Shown here: in pieces, positions 24,061 through 36,371 of the stretch
How positions within the stretch are numbered: the first letter of the stretch is position 1
Layout of the letters: the number at the start of each line of letters is the position of its first letter
NCBI GenBank assembly: GCA_014706295.1
Contig: JACSVZ010000004.1
Location: forward strand, 6,875,465 to 6,939,464
Direction: 5' to 3'
DNA: 64,000 nucleotides
Source of the DNA: Lycocorax pyrrhopterus obiensis
Lineage: Eukaryota > Chordata > Aves > Passeriformes > Paradisaeidae
Program-made: the position numbers and the translations under genes
Notes under the pieces: model-generated
Databases searched by the model: none
Seen by the model: the letters and a program-made list of their open reading frames with translations, nothing else
Told to the model about the DNA's origin: nothing

Positions 24061-27000
24061 CAAAAGCATTGCACCCTCCTTGAAAAGAAACACACCCGGA
24101 AAACCCCTCAGACAAAACCACAGAGGAATTTCTCCCGGTAGGCAATGCAGCTCACAACTTTCCCCTGGGCCCAGAAGCCTCTCGTGGCAGTTTGAGCAGG
24201 GCTGGCTGCCATTCGTTTTGTGCCATTACTTCTGAGAGTCAGCTCTTCCCACCCTCTTTACTGAACTGCCACAAGGCAGCAACAAAAGACACCCAACCTG
24301 TTTACAGGGAATGAACCACTCGCTGTGACCCTGTTTCAGGGGGATCTGCCCCAAAAACCAGACACGCACTGTCCAGGGCTGAAGAGAGCCTGTCTCCCCT
24401 GCCTGTGCTCGATGCACACAGTATTTCAGCTGAATTTAAGAATCCCTCTCCTGCACAAGGACCTTTCAATGAAAAGAAAAAAATAAGAAGAAAAACCAAA
24501 CAAACAAGACTCTAAAAATCTAGACGAGGATCTGAGTTTCCAAGGTCTCAATTTCTCCCTTCCTAAGATGACAGGAACCTCAATGTTGCCTTGATGCATC
24601 AGGTTACGTTAGTTAAACCGCTGACCATCCCATCATTTATGTAATGGGACATGACTGGCGTGCTCAGATGAGATAAGTCACAGCAAAAATGCCTAAAAGG
24701 AGGAATTTGCCTGACAACCATTTTAAAAACACTTGTAGGTTTAGATTTTGAAATAAGTACGTATCACTATATATGCAAACACAGAACTATAAATATATCT
24801 GTACATGCATGCATGTGTGCACACACATATGTATAATCACATACATATGCTCCAGTGGTTTTCCAGCTAAACTGCTGCCATGTGTTGTACATTATCCCAG
24901 GGCACCGAGCAGAAAGGCTGAAACCCACCTCCGGGGGCAGGGGGTTTGAAGCCAATTTCTCCCGGACCAAAAATCCACAAAATCACTCTGTGCACAGGCC
25001 CCACTGCCCACAGACCAAGCACAGGCAAGTTCAGCAGCACAGAGCCCCACAAAACCAGCAAGGACATTTTTGTCACCCCTGAGATTGCTCAGTAAGTGCC
25101 AATTCCTGCTTGGGTGATGCAGAAATGCACCCCTCTGAGTAGAAGCACTTGTTTCCATTCCAGTTTCATAGAATCTGGGCTGTTTCTTTCTTGCACCATT
25201 GAGCACTTCAGTGGGAAAGCTCTTTTGTGTGTAAATAACTATTAGGTGCTATTTTTTTATAAGCAAAGAAAATTCATAAAATAAAGCAGACAGAATTCAT
25301 TTATATGAAAAATAGAGGGATTAAACATAGCCAATAAATTACAATAAACTGTCCACAGTGAACAATGCTACCAGATGACCATAATGGAGATCCACTGCTC
25401 TTGTGCTTTTATTAAAAGAACAAAGCACTGCAATTAAATGTAAAATCCGGTAATATGTCATCGTACCTTAAGCATCCTTTTCTCATTCATTGAACACTGT
25501 CCTCTGATTTAATTGAAGCCTCTGGTCCCTTTGAGACAGCAGTAGTCCTTACTCTAGGCCAAGTTTAGCATTTCATTATTTAGTAATCTGAGATGGAGTC
25601 GTGCTATTGACTCTCAAGCAATCCTCTTTGCTTCTTATAACAAAAAGGATGCCCACAGAAATAATTGATACCACATTCTACTCTCTAGTAAATCGTCCCT
25701 TAGTGGATTGTGAAAAGAGGTTTTTGATTTAGACTTAAGAATAACAAAAGTTGGGTATATTTTTCACTGATGACCCCCATATGACATGTCTATAACCCCT
25801 TTCACAGCAGGAATGTTGGCCTAAAGGCATTTTAGCAGCTAAAATGAGTGACTAGAGGCTTTCCAGGTTTTGTTATATATATTCGGTATATAAGTGATGC
25901 CTTCGTAGAGGAAAGCAATTTTTTTCTATAGAACAACTCACTGTAGACCTGATCCGGGCAAGAGCTGACACTTCCCTCCCTGGCATCAGGCAGCCATCGG
26001 TGCTTAGCACCTCGTAAAGGCAATCGGCAACTTGCAGATCCATTACAGCTCTGCACGCTGGCAACGGGCTGCAGCAGCGTGGGCTGTTTTCTTTGGGAGG
26101 TGAAACAACCCAGGTGAGTCAGGGACCGGATCCAAGATGAGGTACCCACATCCCCCGAGGCTGGGAACAGCATTAATGAATTTCCCATCTCCAAAACACC
26201 CTTATCTCCTGGAAATCTCTGTTATGCTCTGGCCTTTGGGATTTTCATCCCTCCCTGCTGGACGTGGAGCTCGGATCTCTGAAGAATGCCCATGAAGGGG
26301 TGGTACTGCAGCCACAGCCACAGCTCCTCAGCTGGCTGCCCATGCCTCACTACAACTGCCCACGCAGGAGCTCCCCTGGTGACAGGGGTGGTGGTCACTC
26401 CTCTGTCACCTCCCATCAGCACAGAAACAGCCCCACAGCCACCAGCCCGGACTGTAGGAAAGCCACACATATCCTGCACACCCTTCCTGCAGAATGCTGC
26501 GCGGGGATATCCCAAGCCACGGTCTCTCTCTCCCAGGGGACTCCCAGTCGGAGTCTATTCTCCTTTTCCATTGGTAACAACACTGTGCTCGCACAACTGC
26601 ACAGGATGAAAATGGATCTAAGGATCTCCTGGCTTTGGCCAATTTGCAGGGACATAGGACCATCCCTCCCTCCCCTCGCTAATTCCTGGCAGCACTTTGT
26701 GGTCCTGGAAGGACTTAGTGCATGGACCCCACTGCCAACCTCCTCTTCACCATCATACAAAGGTTCTCCTCATCTCAGAGTTGGTTATCCCAGAGGGGAG
26801 TTGGATAGACCTAGGGATGCAGCCAGGATCAGGACACCAGCCCTCCCATAAGCCAATTCACAAGGCAAACGGAAAAGATTGCCCTGACACCTCCTTGCTT
26901 TTGTGCTCTGGCATCTCTTGCTCCCTGGAGTACCAAAAACGTGAATTTTCACTGACTTTGAATGCCCAATGGTCAAAATTGGCTGTTTGTCGTCTGGAGA

Positions 27001-27469
27001 TCTGTGCCATCATTACCAGGCAATGCAAGCACAAAGCCAAGCTGGGGAGACCAAGTTCCCCCCAATAAACTCGCACAGTTCCCATAAATATTAATGGGAA
27101 TTACACAGGTGTTTTGGGAAATAGCCCCCTTGCAGGGCTGCAAGTCTCATGGCCCTGACCTATGCCCATAAGCCTGCACTCAAACTCCTCTGTCTATAAT
27201 TCTGTAATCTACTTGGCATGTTAAGCATTTCAAATTAAAAAGTGTCAGGGTCAGAGCCAAAACAATGCATTATATGGGATACGATTTTAATTCAGCCGGT
27301 CCTGGGAGAGACATGGGGAAGGAGGAGAAATTCATGCCAATTATTTTGCATTTTGGGAGAGTTATTTGACTGCAGGACCAACCCATAGCAGGGCACTGTT
27401 CAGCGAGTTTTGTTTTGTTTGTTTGCTTCTCTTCTCCCAGTACTCAAATTATCTCCAGGTCCTTAGATC
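24061..27469. other. Unique non-coding sequence
   Basis: No gene recognised. Around 24801-24850 alternating purine-pyrimidine DNA includes the perfect 14-bp palindrome ACATGCATGCATGT. The 25200-25830 portion is AT-rich with no long frames. The 195-codon plus-strand frame at 26264-26851 overlaps several others in GC-rich DNA, has no recognisable domain and is not annotated. Confidence 0.4.
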
Positions 27470-27690
27470 CATTAGACTAATTAATATTAAGAACATATGC
27501 ATATGCAAATTAGGCCGTGGTGCCCATATATTTCACTTTACGTGACAGCTTGAAGTGTAGTTGTGTGAGTCAATCAAATGCCATAAATTTGCTATGCACA
27601 AAAGATCATTAATATTAATTGGGGCACGGGCACTGTGCAGTAGCCCATGCCACCATTAGAAATGGACCCCTCGCTTTAATTGTTCAGCGA
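27470..27690. promoter_or_regulatory. Strong CNE-like block with POU, PBX/MEIS and homeodomain motifs
   Basis: About 220 bp of repeat-free AT-rich DNA containing TTAATATTAA (27481-27490), an octamer ATGCAAAT (27503-27510) directly preceded by another ATGCAT word, a MEIS/TGIF-type TGACAG (27543-27548), a PBX-type GTCAATCA (27569-27576) and ATTAATATTAAT (27608-27619). This density and mix is typical of developmental enhancers. It is the best enhancer candidate in the window, but conservation itself was not tested. Confidence 0.4.
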
Positions 27691-28329
27691 ATTCCTTTTT
27701 TTTTTAATTTTTTTTTTTATTTTAAATCAGTACCTATGGCCTGATTAAAATATGTATTTTTTCCCCAGGTAGTCTTCAGAACAGCATCAGAATTGTATTA
27801 AAAAATACTGAGCAGACCTTTTCTAAGACAGATGGCACACAATGAGGTTAAAAAAAGTATCTTGAGATCCAACCAGCAAGAACAAAAAAAAAAATTGCTT
27901 GCATTGTTGTTTTCATTATCTTGCTTCTGTCATTTCATGAGCTTTGTATCTTGCAAGGAAAGAAAGAAGGGAGAAAAACTGTGAAATTAATCTTTTGTGC
28001 ATGGCCTGATAAAGAAGAGACATGCTCAGACAAAAGATAGACTGAGAGAAGGTACCGTGATTGATGACTAAAGTAAAGGTGTCAGAAGAGTATTATGTAA
28101 ATTACTGGAGGCACAGACCATTTCAGAGAGAATGAGAGGGAGAGGGGAAGCCAGGGAGAGAGAGAAAAAAAGGACTGCAGAGTCGATGTCACCAAGACAC
28201 TGGTCCCCAAGCGCCAATTTCTTGCCATCTTTCATCTGCTCAGACAAGCTCACCTCACTTTCTATTTGGTTTGCACAATGTAACAAAGGAGGAAAAAACC
28301 TGTCAACATTAGCATGAATACAGCCCAAA
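27691..28329. other. Unique non-coding sequence with T-rich tracts
   Basis: Begins with two T-rich runs separated by AA (about 27696-27724). A purine-rich GA tract runs from about 28120 to 28180. No gene recognised. Confidence 0.4.
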
Positions 28330-28440
28330 AGCGGGGTTCGAGCACGCAGCGTCTGAAGTGAGGCAGCGAGACGGCAACTTTAAGGCAGCCTCGGTGCTCG
28401 TACGTGAGCCTGTGAGGCGGCGGCTCCGAGACGATTCCCT
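28330..28440. other. CpG-bearing patch
   Basis: Roughly ten CpGs in 110 bp (GGGGTTCGAGCACGCAGCGTC, CTCGTACGTGAG, GGCGGCGGCTCCGAGACG). The neighbours have few CpGs. Possible short unmethylated regulatory patch. Confidence 0.35.
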
Positions 28441-29249
28441 CTGTCATTTTGTGCCAGAACAGGGATTCAGACAGGCAGGGCCAGGGTGTTTCTCTGTGTT
28501 TGATCCCCCACTGCCTCTGCACGCCCTGGTCCGACACACGCTCATCCCTGCACGGACCTGCCAGCAGGACAGCCTGGACCTGCCCCTATTGCTCCTCTGC
28601 CCAGGCAGATTTTTAATCCAGTCCGTGCCCACACCCACACGCTGGACAGAAAGAGACGGCATGGACAGATCTCACCTCTACCAAACTCCTCCCAGGAAAA
28701 CCTTTTCTCACCACTGACACAGCCACACACGGTGGCTCCCAGCCACACTCTCATGGAGGCCCCAGCATACCCCACCTCTGGACAGAACTCAGCCAAAGCC
28801 TGCCACAAAATTCCGCAATGGTTCAATGAAAGCACAGTCCAAACCAACTTATACCGAGCAAAAATAGGTTTGGTTCTCCCATTCCCTGTCCTTCTGGCAC
28901 AGAACAACCCCTGGATTTCACATCCCAAAAGACTGATGCAGTTAATACCGCGGACAGTAAGAAACCATTTTTGTACTTCTACTTTTTGGAAAAAAACCCC
29001 TAAACAAAACAAAACAAAAACTCCAAGGGAAAAAGCAAAATGCTTTCAGGAGTTTTCCCCTTCATTCCTGACTATATGATTAATCTGGCTCCTGTTTGAA
29101 TTTCACCTCCGGCATATCCGTGTCCCTATTTAATTTGATCACTGGCTTTTATTCAAAAACTTCATTTTCTAAGGAATAAACAACTACAAATGGTCACCTA
29201 TCACCTCCATGGTAACAAGTGAAAGGAGTGTTCAAGGGGAAGAAAACAC
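28441..29249. other. Unique non-coding sequence
   Basis: Includes an AAAAC-type simple run near 28998-29020 and, at 29203-29216, an RFX-like half site CCTCCATGGTAAC. No gene recognised. Confidence 0.4.
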
Positions 29250-29345
29250 TAAGCTGGAATTTGACGAAATGCACGATTCCACGCCGCAAGCACTTGTGGT
29301 ACGCGAGGCTTAAGGTACATGGTGCCCTTAAACATTAACTAATTA
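29250..29345. promoter_or_regulatory. CNE-like block
   Basis: Short repeat-free block with kept CpGs (CACGATTCCACGCCGCAAGC, TACGCGAGG), an NKX-like CAAGCACTTG near 29288 and a homeodomain-type TTAACTAATTAC near 29335. Inference only. Confidence 0.25.
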
Positions 29346-30200
29346 CCCCCATCCCTGCCCTATAGAGTGAATCCCTGGTTTTACAAAGGGATAGCAGAGA
29401 GAAACATGAGCGGAGAGGCTGGAAATGCTCATCTGCCCTGTCTCTGTGCTCTGACAGCTCAGTGAGGGCATCCCTCAGTGTCCTCTTTCCCGCGCACGCG
29501 GACACAGCGATCTCCGGCTCAGCTGCGCCGATTCCCTCTGCATTCGTCCCACGGCAGCAGAGAGGGGGATCTGCTGTGAGAATTGCACCCCCCCTGCCCC
29601 CCTGGCTGCTCCTGCTGCCCAGCACTGGGATGCTAAAGGACATGGCTGGATCTGGGGCAAAGATGGCAATCCTGGCACGGCTCCTGGCAGGAATCACTTC
29701 AGTACAGAGAGTGAGTGTGCAAATAAAGCTGCTTTCCAGCTTCCTTCCTTCAGATTCAATCAGCTATCACATGGCTTTCATTTTGCGTGTTGAGAGACAT
29801 TAAAATGAGATTTAATAACAAATTGCTTCAATTTTGCATGCCTTCTAAATTCCGTTGGCCAGGCAGGATAGTCCATGGAAAAAGCATTCAGTTCTTCTCA
29901 TCAAATTTTTCATTTTTCCACTCTTTTTTTTTTTTTTTTTGTACCATGAATGCAACAGTTGGAAAAAATTTAGGATCCAAAGAGGCAGCTATTTCTATAC
30001 CATCAATTTGCCCCTTAAAGAGTGAAATGATAAAATGAGTGAAAAAAAATAGATGTTCTGGGCACCAAGCTCTGTGCAAATCAGTTCTTAAAGTATCAGT
30101 GAATTCATATTTTAAAGAATACTTTAGTTTGCGAGATTGAAATTCTTTTAAAGAAGAAACTCTCAAAGGAAGTTGTCATTTTAGGCTGCACAAACCAAAA
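29346..30200. other. Unique non-coding sequence
   Basis: CpGs cluster mildly at 29490-29550. A 17-nt poly-T tract lies at 29924-29940. The DNA becomes AT-rich toward the inverted-repeat array that begins at about 30200. Confidence 0.4.
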
Positions 30201-30506
30201 CCCTTCCAAAATCAGGTGCTTAGAAAAAAAATTGAAGCACTTTAATAATTTAAATTGCTCCCCTTTGCACATGCCCAGAACCCAAATCCCTTTTCTAACT
30301 GAAGTGCTTATATAAAAATTTGACAGCTCTTATAATTTTAAATTGCTCTACACTGAGTATGCCCAGAACCTCGATCACTTCCAAATTCAAGGGCTTATAA
30401 AAATTTGAAGCACTCCAATAATTTTAAATTGCAATGCACAGTGCAGAGTGATTTAAAATTATTGGACTGCTTCAATTTTTTTAAAAGGTCTTCAATTTGG
30501 AAGTGA
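30201..30506. repeat. Direct-repeat array ending in a 132-bp near-palindrome
   Basis: Three related units lie in tandem at about 30201, 30288 and 30375, spaced roughly 87 bp. Units 1 and 2 share ATGCCCAGAACC (30271 and 30359), and all three share a TTTGAAGCAC-type block followed by TTTAAATTG. The third unit (30375-30439) is followed directly by its own inverted copy (30441-30506). The palindrome is centred on the A at 30440 inside TGCACAGTGCA, with arms about 85% matching by eye (one 1-nt indel). The DNA or its RNA could form a long hairpin. It may be a MITE-like or fold-back element, or a locally evolved repeat; I do not recognise the family. Confidence 0.8.
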
Positions 30507-30521
30507 GTCAAGCAGCATTCT

Positions 30522-30549
30522 AATACAGTAGTTTAAGACATACTGTATT
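30522..30549. repeat. Perfect stem-loop beside the palindrome
   Basis: AATACAGTA (30522-30530) and TACTGTATT (30541-30549) are perfect reverse complements around a 10-nt loop, 15 bp to the right of the 132-bp palindrome. It may be part of the same element's end or a separate small hairpin. Confidence 0.7.
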
Positions 30550-33373
30550 GATGTAAAATTTAACATCTAAAAATAATGAAAATTAAACCGAATACACTGT
30601 TTAAAAAGTGAGGACAAGTTTCCCAAACAGACCTAGGAAATCCAGAAAACCACAACTTCAGGCTGGTCGGTCCTGCTTTGTGAAAGAGTCAAGAGTAAAG
30701 AGTCAAGGAGGAGACGCTTGGGACAAAACCACAGACGTAAGGTCAGCTTCCATCCTTGGGCTGGACACCAGGAAAGCCCTCCTGGGAGTGCACAGAGAAA
30801 GGTCTGGAACAGAGCGGAGCTGGGTGGGTCCCCACACTGTGAGAATCCTAGGGATGGCAGCCTGGCATGCAAAGGCATGGTCAACAGGCATCCCTGCACC
30901 CATGGAGTGACACTTGCCCCTCCAAGCCATCCCCTTCTGCTCCGAGAGGTGCAGAGGAGTCATCTCAGAGGGGTCGGAGCTCACGCTGACTTCCCCGAGG
31001 GGGGAAGAGCCATGGCAAAGACTGGATGGGGCCTGTCGGTCTCCTCCTGCAGGGGAATGGGTTTAGACTATTTCCAGATCCCCTGGTTACAGACCAGCAT
31101 GTTTCTGGATGGTGTTCCTGTTTCCTCTCAAACCATATGCTTTCTAGTGGGGGCTCACAGCAAGTGTCCCAGGCAGGGTTCAAAGCACTGGCTCCCCACT
31201 GCTTGGCTTCATGAGGAGTGGAAATACACGATTTCCACTAGGTTTAGTGTTAGGCACTGGCTCTGTGTGTAAGTCTTTTTGGCAGCTATTTGCTTCCCTT
31301 TAAAATCTTTCCCTTTTTTGGAGGTGATTTATATTAATAAACTGTTTTGGATCAGAATTGGCATGATATGTAAAACCCGTGCCTGTTTGGTATTTCTGTT
31401 GTGTATGCTTAATTTGAATGGGGGGAGGGAAGAAGACAACGCTGTTCAGCTGGCTGGGAGTCTTTATTTTGTTCCAGACATGCAAGTTCTTCTCAGGAGT
31501 CAACTGTAACTGTTAGAGAGTTTCTCTTAAAAAATCAGTTTTGACATCCTGAAGACAGGGAAAGAAAAGAGACTTGAAGTCACCACATTTTCCATGCATT
31601 CATGAACATCTGCAATGTAAAATTGTTTCTCAACAGGGGCTGGGCTCCATTTCATCTTATAACAAGTTGGGGATCTTGTCTATTTGCAGCTTATTCAGCC
31701 TATTCGGTAGTAGGGACACCGTGTCTTGGGCTGCCAGCTTCATTTTGAAGTTGGGGTCTTGTGGCCTTCCCTGTTGCCTTTTGTTTCCTGATAAGTTTAA
31801 ACTCACAGGAGATGACAAAGAGTCCTCATGCCTAGCCTCAGGCTAATAAAATTTTGATTATTGTCTATTCCTCGGACAATGAGAGGCATGGCACCTACGG
31901 CAGCGCGGGTTCTAACGTGAATCCCTGGAAGAGACAAACTCTTCAAGTATGGATCAGCTGGAGTGAGTCACAAAAGCACAGGAAGTTTGGGCGGGAAAGC
32001 CAAGCAGAGACGCTTTCAAAATAGAGGAGCTCCTTTAAAAACTAGGAACAGCAAAGGAAGAAGGAAAATGACTCTGCAGGAGTGATCTCCCTTATAATAT
32101 ACTGCAGGCCGGTAAACAAATGTTGTGACTTTTCCCTTCAGGTTCATGAAGCTTTTTTTCTCCTTGTTTTCAATCTGCATCCCTCTGGTCAGAATAACTC
32201 ATTCCATGGGGCAGGGTGAGAGCACTTTCCCACTGCAGTGGGTTACTGATAAATGGTGTCCTCCTACGGCCCTACATGACGAACTTGTACTTTTACACAA
32301 TAGACTCACAATTTATCACATAAAAAGTATCTGCTTGGAAAAAAAAAATGGTGCGAAGAGGTTTTATTCAATAGGCTGTAATGGTGAGCTGTTATGGTCT
32401 ATCAGGTGGATAATGTGCATCTTAAAATACTGTGTAAATACATATTTCTATAATAGCCTGTTACATTTCCAAAGGAGCCATTGCTGGCTGCATTTGAAGT
32501 GAGAAGGAGCTTATAGGAGATGGGCTCTGGCACTCTTTTGCCTCAGCAGGAGGTGGGCAATGACAATTTTTCCTGAATTAGAGAGGAAAAATATTACTTT
32601 CTGATTCAAATGAATAATAAAAAACAATGGAAAGCGGCAGCTCAGAGAACTTTGACTGGAAGGAAGGAAGGTAAGTGTTAATGTGATGAGAGTGCCAAGA
32701 GAGCTTTGCTCTCTCCTACAGTCAATGTATTTCCTTGCTCCCCAGCTGAGACGGCAGCATTACATGAATGTTCCCCGGATTTTCTTCCCAAAAGCTGGTA
32801 CAATTATTTGTTGTGAATAACATTCACAGGAGCTTTGATCCTGAAAATGCCTATGTATGAGAGCAGCCAGGCACCTGAAAGCAGCAGCTTTTTATATGGC
32901 TCAAGCATATCCCAGAGTCCTACATCTATAGTTGTTATTGAAAAGTAATCATTTATATGGTGCCTAATTAGACAGTTCTGCTGGCTTGCAAAGAGCTGGG
33001 TTGGATTACTGGCTGCTTATGAAGTGTGACTTGTGACAAAATTCAGGAATAAACTCTTGGTTTCAGCTCCTTGACTGGAAAACTGGGTGTTTCAAAGCAA
33101 TGGATGAAGATCCAAAACTGATCCAACACACAGGAAAAGTGGGGTGGAACTCCTGGAATTGGCGCTGGACAGAAACAAGCCATGGCTTTGGTGACCACAT
33201 AAATAAAACCAAGGAAGGTCACATGTTTCTGCTTAAAAAATACAAGCAACTTAATTTGATTCACCCAAATCTGTTTCTACCTCAGAAGACTAAAAGACGC
33301 TGCCCAGGTTTTCCTAAACAACCTGCAGGGACTGGCATGAGCTGAACTGCAAAATCAGCCCTTGCTTTTCCCT
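30550..33373. other. Unique non-coding sequence
   Basis: No gene or repeat recognised. The 184-codon plus-strand frame at 30718-31272 lies over overlapping frames on the other strand and has no recognisable domain. The part from 32560 to 33060 is AT-rich and repeat-free and might contain conserved segments. Confidence 0.4.
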
Positions 33374-33400
33374 TCCTCCTCCTCCTCCTCCTCCTCCTCC
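33374..33400. repeat. (TCC)n microsatellite, 9 units
   Basis: Uninterrupted TCC repeats. The minus-strand open frame across it only appears protein-like because the repeat translates to poly-arginine. Confidence 0.95.
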
Positions 33401-36371
33401 AGAAACCACCACATGTGACCCTCTGCCCTGGGCTGTGCCCTGAACACAAAGACCCCCGAGCCAGACAGCAACAGAGGAGAGCCAACCAACATCCTTCCCT
33501 TCTCTGCCTATTTGCCCATATTTTGGTATTTACACTCTGTGCCATCCCTCACACACAGCACATATATAATCCTTTACTGTAGAGCTGGAAAAGGATTCTC
33601 TATTATTTGCAATTATTTCCTAATTTGGCCAATATGAGAGGTTATTGCTGCTGAAAAGAATGAATAAAAGCATATCTGAGGCAAAAAAAGTGCTAGTAGT
33701 AAAGTTTAAAAAGAGCACAGATGAAGATTAATAACCTCAGCAGTCGGGGCCTGGAGTACTTAAAACAAGCAAAAAGACATTACGGAGCAGGAAAATGGAG
33801 CCAGCAGGAACTTTTGTTATGACACCCAGTGCCACATGCAACTTCTCAGGTCACTCAGAGCTCACTCTGCGAGCACTCCCAGCAAACCTGCCCTGGTGCC
33901 AAGGAAACAGGGCTGATTTATAACTTTTGTTCCCCTTGCAAAGCTTTAGGTGAATGTGTTCGCTGACTTATCTGAAAGTCACGGAGAAATTTAGGCAGTA
34001 TGAGCTCACAAATATTGGAAGCCTGCAGGGGAAAAAAGACCCAGGGCTCACCATTTAAGGTGGAAAAAAAGCAGTTTGGGTGCAGACTGCATTTGTGGAG
34101 GACCACCAAGTCAATAGAGTCCTTCAGCTGAGTTCAACACTCTGGCTTGTGGCCCAAGCAGGTGAGCAGCAGCTACCCCACCACAACCAACGCAGGACCA
34201 CCCATCCAGACAAGAGTGGAGAGGGGAGGCCACACTCATGGAAACCAGGGGTCTGCACGTCAGTGCTGATCACTGTAACCAACAATTCTTCACCTGTTTG
34301 GGTAAAAATGCAGTAGAAGGTTAAGCAGATGGATCAGAACTACTGTACCCGCTCACATGAGTACCAGAAAGGCACAGACCCCTTAAGCTCGGATTCACTC
34401 CTCAGAAAAGGAGTGGGCACAAACATTTGCACCCCCAGAACAGCTGCCAATACTGCACAGTAAAGCAATTAGAACTCAGAAGAACCAAGATAATAAAGGC
34501 AATGGAGAGATGATTAAAAATACTTTGCTAAGGAGAAAACAGTTTTAGTCACATGCATACTGAGATGTCACCATTTAATAAAATGACAAAAACTATCTAT
34601 CACATATGCATGAACACAGAACAATATAAAGAGGTTAACAGAAATTGATGGCATCCCGGCTTTAATTTTACACTGAATCGGAGTCTTTGGTGATTGAAAT
34701 AGACAAAGATGTATAGGGTTATCTTGGTGAAGAGGCTTTGCTAATTACTGGCACTTGTCATTTCTCCATAGCTTTATCTAAGTCAGGAAGGCTAACTAGC
34801 TCCTTTTCCCCAGTGTGCATTGTTTGTTCAGTAGGCTTTGTGCTGAGAAAGCCTTTTTCATAACTGCACCTCATTATTAACGGGTTCATAAATAAATGAG
34901 TCCTAATATTTTCCTCAGTTAGAATTTATGATAGGGACATTTGGACTACAAAAGATTACACTTGTCTTTAATAAAAATAGGCACTTATACATGAAGCCTA
35001 TTAGGGTCCTTGTTACGTTGAAGAGGAGGAAGAGGCGGCAGAAAAAGGGGAGGAGCAGGATTATAAAAACACACTTTATAGCCCTATCGTATTTTTCATG
35101 TGATTTTAGTAGCTATTTATTATCTCACATTAGCTAATTATGGCTCTAACCTGAAATGGATTTCTGGATTCCACGCTCTGTCCTGAGATTTGCCATACTG
35201 CAAGCCCTCAGACCAGTCAGGAATACACTATAAACTAGGCAAACACTTGGAAAACTGAAAACTTCTGGAAAAACGGGCAAGGCACAAGGCAAAACGGAGC
35301 ACTAATGTACAGCTGATACTCAGGTGTGGAGTTATCCATTCCCAGATTTGACAGACTTTGTCTGGAGGTGCAGCTCGACTCACTACAGAGATCAGTCACC
35401 AAAGCTGGAAATCAGCTGCAGGGAGGTCAGGACAGTTGCACGAGATACCAGAGAGATCTCAAAGAGCACGACATCTCTTCCTCCACATCCTCTCCTCCTC
35501 CCTTTCCAAGAGGCTCATCCCCAAAATCCCACCGCCTTGTGCCAGGACAAGTGACAAAGGAGCAGCTGGCACAGGGGACACGCTGGCACAACGGCAGGAG
35601 CAGACCCAAACCTCCCACAGCCCAGAGCAGCGTTTCAGCCACAACAGCATCTTGTTTTGTGCTGTCCAGGAATGGTGTCTCCTGCCCAGCCCACCTGCAC
35701 GTGCTGCAAGTCCACACTGCAAGTCCACAACACCTTCAGATGAAGCCAGAAGAGCAAGCAAATATTTGCTAAGACACTGTATCATGGGATTGGTTTTGCA
35801 ACTCCTCATGGCCAAATCTGCCTCTTCCCTTCCAGCATAAACACTAAAACACTGCCATCTCCCCATTTTTTTTCCAGAGGTTTCTGCTAGGATCAGGCCT
35901 GCTGTTAAGCTCCAGAGTTTTTTTTATTAGTGTTGCCAAAAAAGCCTTAAAATAATTACATCAATTCTTTTCAGAAGACATCCACAGCATTGTCAGACAG
36001 CTTTAGAGTGTTCCAGGTCTCAAACAATGCTCTCTCTTTTATAGTTACTGTAACACACCTTTTCTCAGCTATTTATAAAATGCTTTGTAGTCTTCTTTAA
36101 ACTTCATCTTTTCAAAAATAACTTCAGACCAAACAAGCTGTAATGGACAATTCAAGACGTCAGAAATGCATCTGCCTGAGACCACAGAACTTTTCAGCTT
36201 TCTCTTAGGAAGGAATAATCTGAAAGCAAATGCATCAGAAAGCTTGTGCCACAGTGTACTAAAGAATCAGCTAATTTGGCTTTGTGAAATAAGTTTGAAG
36301 ACCCAAAAGCATTTATAATATTTGTGTTCTGTTTTTCTAATTATATGTGGCTCTCTTTTTTGTTGTTGTTG
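33401..36371. other. Unique non-coding sequence
   Basis: A purine-rich tract lies at about 35017-35060. Overlapping frames of 135-160 codons around 35326-35866 occur in all registers of a GC-richer, CpG-poor stretch and have no recognisable domains. The region 35870-36350 is AT-rich with no long frames. Confidence 0.4.

Noticed and set aside
26264..26851. 195-codon plus-strand open frame
   Set aside because: Lies in GC-rich DNA with open frames on both strands over the same bases; proline/serine-rich translation looks like non-coding composition.
30718..31272. 184-codon plus-strand open frame
   Set aside because: No domain, overlapping frames on the opposite strand, and no splice or promoter context.
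33282..33545. Arginine-rich minus-strand frame
   Set aside because: The arginine run is only the translation of the (TCC)n microsatellite.
35326..35866. Several 135-160 codon frames overlapping each other
   Set aside because: All registers are open over the same interval, which is a compositional effect.
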